From Candidatus Saccharimonadota bacterium (GTDB lineage Bacteria; Patescibacteriota; Saccharimonadia; Saccharimonadales; Saccharimonadaceae), in contig DODJ01000054.1 of NCBI GenBank assembly GCA_003545655.1, positions 1 to 10,245 on the forward strand: DNA of 10,245 bases, read 5' to 3'. Below are positions 5,616 through 10,245 of this stretch, piece after piece. The notes beneath the pieces are model-generated. The model searched no databases and had not been told where the DNA came from. It saw only the letters and a list, made by a program, of their open reading frames with translations. The translations under genes were made by a program, and so were the position numbers. Position 1 is the stretch's first letter; each line of letters opens with the position of its first letter.

Positions 5616-7821
5616 ACAAAAGGTTTATTATGACGTACTTGACGGGCGTGACGAACTCACAAGGCTTTACGATAGGGATGAGGAGCGTTTTCGGGGAAGC
5701 TATTTCTCGGACAAATTACACGGGAACCAGCATCAGTTAGCGGCTCAGCTTGTGTTCTCGGCGCATGCTCTAGAAAAGAGCCTTAGCAATGATGGCTTTG
5801 AGGTTGGCCATGGTTTTTCTGTAGCAAAAGCACTTGTCGGCTATCTAGATAGCTACAAGAAGCACGACTATGATATTTCGCACCCCGCATACACCAATAC
5901 CCTATCTGTTTTAAGTGCTCTATATAAGGTACATGAAAACACGCCATACAAGCAAGACCTAGAGTTGATCTTTGGTGAATGGAAAAGTGAAATTCGAGGC
6001 TGCGAGTCTGATATTGGTGGAGCAGACACGATCTTTTCCAAAGATAAAGAAGATAATAAGAATAAGAACTTCAGGGACTTATCCGGCGGTCGGTACGCTG
6101 TTCGGACGTATTCGAAGAAGAAGGTTCGAAAGTCGGATATAGAAGACGTTGTAGGTATTGCGATGAAGACCCCGACCGTATGTAATCGCCAATCCATTCG
6201 CGTAAGGGTTATGTACGACCAGGGAGTCATTGCAAGGGTCTTAGGGGTACAAGGGGGGATCGCCTATTATGATACACCTCCAGTTCTTCTTTTGATTACA
6301 GCCGACGATAACGGATATGTTGATATTAATGAAAGAAACCAAGGTTATATCGATGGTGGATTATTTGCTATGTCTGTTCTGTATGCGCTTGAGTACAAAG
6401 GGCTCGCAGCATGCCCCCTCCATGCCATGTTTGAGACAGGAAGAGATTTGACGGTTCGAGGGATGTTGGATATACCAGAAAATGAAAAGCTAATAACATT
6501 TATTTCTGTAGGACATTTTAAGAAAGAAAGTCACGTTCCGAAATCATTTCGATATGCTCCATCTGATATCATAATGTACACCGATAAGATTCACGACTTT
6601 CGCATTGAGACGGTTACTCCAGGGGTTGAAAATGTTAATGTTGGGTTTGTATCCAAGATACGGAGTAAGCTAAAGATTCGTACTAGAATCACCTGGAGAC
6701 TTCGCAACCTGAAGCGAGTTGTACGAGTAAGAACTAGATATAGAGATTTTAAGAAATATATAGGTGCAAAGTACTTGAATAAATATAGGTACGGGAAAAT
6801 TGATGGAGCTATCTTGACGCTCACGGGCTATTTTAATTATGGAAATATGCTTCAGCGATATGCACTACAGAAGTTTTTATCAAAAAATCACTACAAATTC
6901 ATTTCATATGAGCATGACCTACCTAAGCCCAATGACCCCAGAGATCCACGCTTCGTGAACACAGCTGATTTTGTTGATAAATACATTTTCCGCAAGACCT
7001 ACAATCGCTATGACAATTATTCCACATACATCGTAGGGTCTGATCAAGTATGGCGAAACTTCGCGTACGAGGATGATTTGAGAGATTTGGGATTCTTCTT
7101 TTTTAACTTCCTTGAAGACGACAATAGGAGTATAAAACGGATATCATACGCTGCAAGCTTTGGCCAAAATAAGCTAGATGATGCCGGTATAGGTGAACGT
7201 TTTATATCATATGCAAAGAGATTACTAGTTAAATTTAACAGTATATCTGTACGTGAATCATCGGCCCGGGGTATTATGCGGCAGACTTGGGGTGTTGATG
7301 CAGAGCAAGTGGTTGACCCAACTCTGCTTTTGGGTGCGGAGGAGTATAGCGATTTAATTAATCGGTATCCCGGGGTTTTGAGTAAACCCAAAAAAGGCTC
7401 GGCTTATATATTAATATCTAATGATGCTAAGAAACATATTATTGCGAAGATTGAGGATTTTCTTGGCGGTGATATAGATATCTTAAACCTAGAGACTGAA
7501 AAGGTTCTACCTCCAGTAGAGCAGTGGCTTAAGAGTTTTCGAGATTCGAAAATTATAGTTACTGACTCATTTCACGGCATGCTATTCTCGGTTATTAACA
7601 ATACGGATTTTATTATCACCGAGAGCGGCCCTGGTGGTATGGCTAGAATTGAAGACTTTCTTGGTCAGCTAGGTTTGGTAGACAGGTTGATTAGAGATGT
7701 TGACGCCGATTCGTTCGATCCGCAGCTACTAGGCTCTATTGATTGGCAAGATGTTAACGAGAGGCTGGGTATAATGAGGCAACAAAGTGCTGACTGGCTA
7801 CTAGGTGCACTTAAAAAATAG
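5605..7821 (+). CDS. Fused nitroreductase-like flavoprotein and polysaccharide pyruvyltransferase
   Basis: This is one uninterrupted frame of 738 residues with two enzyme domains. Residues 40-85 (HALEKSLSNDGFEVGHGF) match the N-terminal extension of nitroreductases found in capsule loci. Residues 160-305 form the nitroreductase-like domain: GGRYAVRTYSKKKV, then MKTPTVCNRQSIRV, a GLAACPLH segment and LITFISVGH, consistent with FMN binding. A basic linker of about 40 residues (351-392) holds many Arg and Lys and almost no acids. Residues 398-735 fit the pyruvyltransferase family (PF04230): GYFNYGNMLQRYALQ, YIVGSDQVW at 475-483, SYAASFG, SVRESSARG, VVDPTLLL, and TDSFHGML at 653-660 with the conserved histidine. 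Such enzymes add pyruvate ketals to glycan sugars from phosphoenolpyruvate. The start overlaps the ATPase gene by 11 bases and has no clear ribosome site. What the redox domain acts on is unknown. Confidence 0.9.
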   Translation: MKNRQKVYYDVLDGRDELTRLYDRDEERFRGSYFSDKLHGNQHQLAAQLVFSAHALEKSLSNDGFEVGHGFSVAKALVGYLDSYKKHDYDISHPAYTNTLSVLSALYKVHENTPYKQDLELIFGEWKSEIRGCESDIGGADTIFSKDKEDNKNKNFRDLSGGRYAVRTYSKKKVRKSDIEDVVGIAMKTPTVCNRQSIRVRVMYDQGVIARVLGVQGGIAYYDTPPVLLLITADDNGYVDINERNQGYIDGGLFAMSVLYALEYKGLAACPLHAMFETGRDLTVRGMLDIPENEKLITFISVGHFKKESHVPKSFRYAPSDIIMYTDKIHDFRIETVTPGVENVNVGFVSKIRSKLKIRTRITWRLRNLKRVVRVRTRYRDFKKYIGAKYLNKYRYGKIDGAILTLTGYFNYGNMLQRYALQKFLSKNHYKFISYEHDLPKPNDPRDPRFVNTADFVDKYIFRKTYNRYDNYSTYIVGSDQVWRNFAYEDDLRDLGFFFFNFLEDDNRSIKRISYAASFGQNKLDDAGIGERFISYAKRLLVKFNSISVRESSARGIMRQTWGVDAEQVVDPTLLLGAEEYSDLINRYPGVLSKPKKGSAYILISNDAKKHIIAKIEDFLGGDIDILNLETEKVLPPVEQWLKSFRDSKIIVTDSFHGMLFSVINNTDFIITESGPGGMARIEDFLGQLGLVDRLIRDVDADSFDPQLLGSIDWQDVNERLGIMRQQSADWLLGALKK

Positions 7822-7827
7822 TATAAT
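7822..7827 (+). promoter_or_regulatory. Possible internal -10 box TATAAT before the GT2 gene
   Basis: TATAAT lies directly after the TAG stop of the fused protein and shares the 10-mer TAGTATAATA with the divergent promoter at 3595-3604. Start near 7834 would give a leader of 15-25 bases containing AGAGAG (7844-7849). No -35 hexamer is evident, so it may be chance. Confidence 0.3.
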
Positions 7828-7858
7828 AACAGCAGTTTATAACAGAGAGATGAGTAGC

Positions 7859-8839
7859 ATGAATACACCAAGAGTCGCGGTTATTACACGAACCAAGGAT
7901 CGCCTTATCTTACTTGAGCGATCAATCAAATCCGTACATCAGCAGACGTTTACAGATTTTATCCACGTTATTTATAACGACGGCGGTGATAAGAAGGCCG
8001 TTGAAGAGTTGGTTGCAAAGTACGAGCATCTTACAAACGGTCGCGTCAAGCTTATGTATAACAAGGAGTCGCGAGGCCCTGATGCAGCTTTTAATGTGCC
8101 GATCAAGAGTGTTGATTCTGAGTTTATTGCGATACACGACGATGATGACTCATGGCATCCTCGTTTCCTCGAGCTTATGGTGGCACATTTAGACAAGACT
8201 AAAGTTAAAGGAGTTATCGCACGCACCGACAGGATCTACGAGTCAATTTCGAACAACGCGATTAGGATTCAGGATAGGGATCAGTATATGCCGCACCTGA
8301 GCCACTTCTCACTCTATGATCTTTTCGCAGAGAATTTTGCCGTGCCTATTTCTTTCATGTATGCACGTGAAGTATTTAAAAAAGTAGGATACTACGACGA
8401 AGCTATTCGAGTATCCGGCGACTGGGAGTTTGTGTTAAGGTTTATGCGATTTTACGATATTGAGAAGGTGGATCCAGGCTATCCGCTTGCGTTCTACCAC
8501 GTTCGGCCTTCTAATAGTGGTATACTCGGTAACTCTATCTATGACCCAAGTAAGTCCCATGTACAGTACCATACGAAGCTTGCGAATCGCTTCTTGCGCG
8601 AGGATCTCGAGAAGGGAAGCCTAGGGTATGGGTACCTATTTAACGTTGGAAACGCTGAACGAGCTCGTGGTTGGGAGCTTGAGGAGATGCAAAGGAGGAT
8701 TCACGAGCTGTCTGATAAGATCGACTCGCAAGCTCAACTCATAGCATCATCAAAGTTGAGTTTACGGGGAGTGAAGCGCGCGGCGAAAGAGAAGTTAAAG
8801 AATACTGCTCGTAAGGTGAAGGCAAAGATAAGGCGATAA
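7859..8839 (+). CDS. GT2-family glycosyltransferase with basic C-terminal tail
   Basis: This 326-residue protein has a GT-A fold. VAVITRTKDRLILLERSIKS at 6-25 is the nucleotide-binding start, FIAIHDDDDSW at 89-99 contains the DXD metal site, and SGDWEFVLRF near 186-195 supplies the acidic catalytic residues (Asp188, Glu190). It should transfer one sugar to the glycan before export. A short heptad-like helix near 269-297 is followed by about 28 residues rich in Lys and Arg (GVKRAAKEKLKN and onward), which could hold the enzyme at the membrane. AGAGAG at 7844-7849 lies 9 bases before ATG 7859 and favours this start; ATG 7850 would add three residues, and an upstream GTG at 7805 inside the previous gene is unlikely. 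It is spaced 1 base from the HAD gene. Family clear, sugar unknown. Confidence 0.9.
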   Translation: MNTPRVAVITRTKDRLILLERSIKSVHQQTFTDFIHVIYNDGGDKKAVEELVAKYEHLTNGRVKLMYNKESRGPDAAFNVPIKSVDSEFIAIHDDDDSWHPRFLELMVAHLDKTKVKGVIARTDRIYESISNNAIRIQDRDQYMPHLSHFSLYDLFAENFAVPISFMYAREVFKKVGYYDEAIRVSGDWEFVLRFMRFYDIEKVDPGYPLAFYHVRPSNSGILGNSIYDPSKSHVQYHTKLANRFLREDLEKGSLGYGYLFNVGNAERARGWELEEMQRRIHELSDKIDSQAQLIASSKLSLRGVKRAAKEKLKNTARKVKAKIRR

Positions 8840-8840
8840 T

Positions 8841-10245
8841 ATGCAAGATTACTATACACAAATAGATAAACATGACGTCATCTCTTTTGACGTATTTGAT
8901 ACGCTCCTATCGCGTACAGTTATAGCACCCGTAGATGTCTTCACAGTTGCGCAGGAGCTTTTAAACCAAGAGGGCTTATTTACTCTTCAGGATGATTTTA
9001 GGCCGCTACGCATTAAGGCTGAACGAGACGCTCGACTCAGCAAAGTGAGCGCGGATGTAACAATCGATGACATTTATAGTCAGCTTCGGGTACTCCGCCC
9101 AGATTATCCTGCCGATATTGTAGATGCATTGAAGGAATTTGAAATTAAAGCTGAAAAGGCGGTGCTTGTAAGAGGGCGTGCTGCTCCACTTTATGAGTAT
9201 GCAAAAAAAGCCGGTAAGAAGATAGCAATTGTGTCAGATATGTATCTGCCAAAGCGGGTCATTAAGGCAAGTCTTGATCAGAACGGAATAGAGGACATCG
9301 ACTATTTCTTGGTATCCTGCGAAGATCACCTCTCGAAGGCATCTGGAACTGCCTTTATAGCACTACGTGATGCGTTTCCCGAAGCGTCAGTGCTTCACAT
9401 TGGTGATAATTATCATGATGATATCACAATGGCACGACAGCACGGAGTTAATGCGATACATATTCAAAGTGCAATTGAGGTTCTGAAGAACCGAGGGATT
9501 CTTAATCGAATGTACGGTGTATGGGAGCGTCGGCTCCAGGCTCCGGAAACTGCATATCTTGGACAGGTTACGCAAAGTATCGTTGATGCGGTAGTTGCAA
9601 ACTACATCACAACTCATGAAGTTGATGTCGAAGAGTCAATTGGGTTTGCGGTATTGGGTCCACTCTTGCTTGGGTTTAGCCAATGGCTTCATGAGAGTCT
9701 CAAGGATGATTCGTGTGACAAGGTGCTTTTCTTGGCTCGCGACGGTAATATTATACACAAAGCATATAATCTTGTGTTTGGTGAGCACGCGGTTGCGAAC
9801 GAGTATATTTACGGTTCTCGACGTGCGCTCGTCTTCCCTGGGATGCGCGTGCTGAGCGGTGAAGATATTACGACTTTTGCGCAGCTTTACAGGGGCGCAA
9901 GTCTTGATGCGACACTTAAAACGTTTAATTTAGACAAAAAAAGCCCCGAGGTGGTACGTGCTGCTAAGTCTGCAGGTGTAAACCTTAGGAATGATACAGT
10001 CGACAGTTCAAGTGCAGTGAATGTTGAATCGATGCTTCTTTTGTTAAAGGATGTGATCCTTGAGACGGCTGAGCGTGAACGAGATACAGTACTTGAGTAT
10101 CTTGATTCTGTAGGGTTTGGTAATCCAGCGTCACGTGTGGCAGTGTGCGATATTGGATGGAATGGTTCTGTGCGCACGGTGATTGAGAACTACGTCGGTC
10201 GAGAGGTCCCCGGTTACTACTTAGGGCTTCGAAACGTTGAAAAGA
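8841..10245 (+). CDS. HAD-superfamily protein of COG5610 type (cut by window edge)
   Basis: This is an open frame of 468 codons from ATG 8841 that continues past the right edge, so it is partial at its 3' end. AAGG at 8830-8833 lies 7 bases before the start. The first 210 residues are a complete HAD phosphatase-like domain: ISFDVFDTLLSR with nucleophile Asp17 and Asp20, a helical cap, IVSDMYL with Ser131, Lys165, and IGDNYHDD with Asp188 and Asp192-193. A second region follows, with SIGFAVLGPLLLGFSQWL and KVLFLARDGN near 293-302, SRRALVFP, and VAVCDIGWNGSV close to the edge. This layout fits COG5610 proteins, common in surface-glycan loci and often fused to further glycosyltransferase domains downstream. 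All HAD residues are present, so phosphatase or phosphotransferase activity is plausible. The substrate, perhaps a sugar phosphate, is inference. Confidence 0.85.
   Translation, partial: MQDYYTQIDKHDVISFDVFDTLLSRTVIAPVDVFTVAQELLNQEGLFTLQDDFRPLRIKAERDARLSKVSADVTIDDIYSQLRVLRPDYPADIVDALKEFEIKAEKAVLVRGRAAPLYEYAKKAGKKIAIVSDMYLPKRVIKASLDQNGIEDIDYFLVSCEDHLSKASGTAFIALRDAFPEASVLHIGDNYHDDITMARQHGVNAIHIQSAIEVLKNRGILNRMYGVWERRLQAPETAYLGQVTQSIVDAVVANYITTHEVDVEESIGFAVLGPLLLGFSQWLHESLKDDSCDKVLFLARDGNIIHKAYNLVFGEHAVANEYIYGSRRALVFPGMRVLSGEDITTFAQLYRGASLDATLKTFNLDKKSPEVVRAAKSAGVNLRNDTVDSSSAVNVESMLLLLKDVILETAERERDTVLEYLDSVGFGNPASRVAVCDIGWNGSVRTVIENYVGREVPGYYLGLRNVEK

Noticed and set aside
7805..7858. Longer GT2 start at GTG 7805
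   Set aside because: It would overlap the fused gene, adds residues unlike the family, and has no ribosome site. AGAGAG at 7844-7849 supports ATG 7859.
635..8839. None of the eight complete genes ends in TGA, which raised the possibility of UGA read as glycine (code 25)
   Set aside because: No TGA occurs in frame in any gene and conserved glycines such as those in Walker A use GGN, so UGA is not being read as an amino acid here. Eight genes are too few to make the lack of TGA stops meaningful.
9887..10177. 96-residue minus-strand frame opposite the HAD gene
   Set aside because: The plus-strand frame is continuous from 8841 to the edge with family motifs on both sides of this stretch, so this is a shadow.

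Overview
The window is part of a cell-surface polysaccharide locus, probably from a small-genome bacterium of the Candidate Phyla Radiation; Saccharibacteria (TM7) is my best guess. That placement is inference. It rests on moderate GC (a little over 40% by eye), tightly packed and overlapping genes, first genes of transcription units that lack leaders, a free-standing CdiA-C-like nuclease of a type I associate with these genomes, and absence of any visible LPS-specific gene. The standard code (table 11) fits: no reading frame is broken by TGA, and conserved glycines use GGN codons. A gene-poor Gram-positive or another Patescibacteria lineage is possible.

Left part, minus strand (read right to left from about 3.57 kb): a GT4 glycosyltransferase (3567-2437), a GtrB/DPMS-type polyprenyl-phosphate glycosyltransferase (2414-1455), a GtrA-family membrane protein (1492-1064) and a small nuclease-like protein resembling the tRNase domain of CdiA toxins (1039-635). 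A short 3' untranslated region and an intrinsic terminator (570-541) close this unit. Just beyond it a second minus-strand unit starts with its own -10 box and encodes the N-terminal 172 residues of another GT4 glycosyltransferase, which runs off the left edge.

Right part, plus strand (from 3.6 kb): an ABC-2 permease (Wzm type, 3607-4431), its ATPase with a C-terminal glycan-binding domain (Wzt type, 4431-5615), an unusual 738-residue protein joining a nitroreductase-like flavoprotein to a polysaccharide pyruvyltransferase domain (5605-7821), a GT2 glycosyltransferase (7859-8839) and the first 468 residues of a HAD-superfamily protein of the COG5610 kind (8841 to the right edge). All are joined by overlaps or gaps of 1 to 37 bases and look like one operon.

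The two units diverge from a 39-base intergenic region carrying two back-to-back -10 boxes. Working model (inference): cytoplasmic GT4 and GT2 enzymes assemble a lipid-linked glycan, the nitroreductase-pyruvyltransferase and HAD proteins modify it or its precursors, Wzm/Wzt exports it, and the GtrA/GtrB pair adds a further sugar from a polyprenyl-phosphate donor on the outer face. No priming sugar-phosphate transferase is visible. The items most worth a second look are the nitroreductase-pyruvyltransferase fusion and the CdiA-C-like nuclease at the end of a glycan operon. There is no gene-free stretch over 300 bases, and I see no tRNA, rRNA, CRISPR array, insertion sequence or long repeat.
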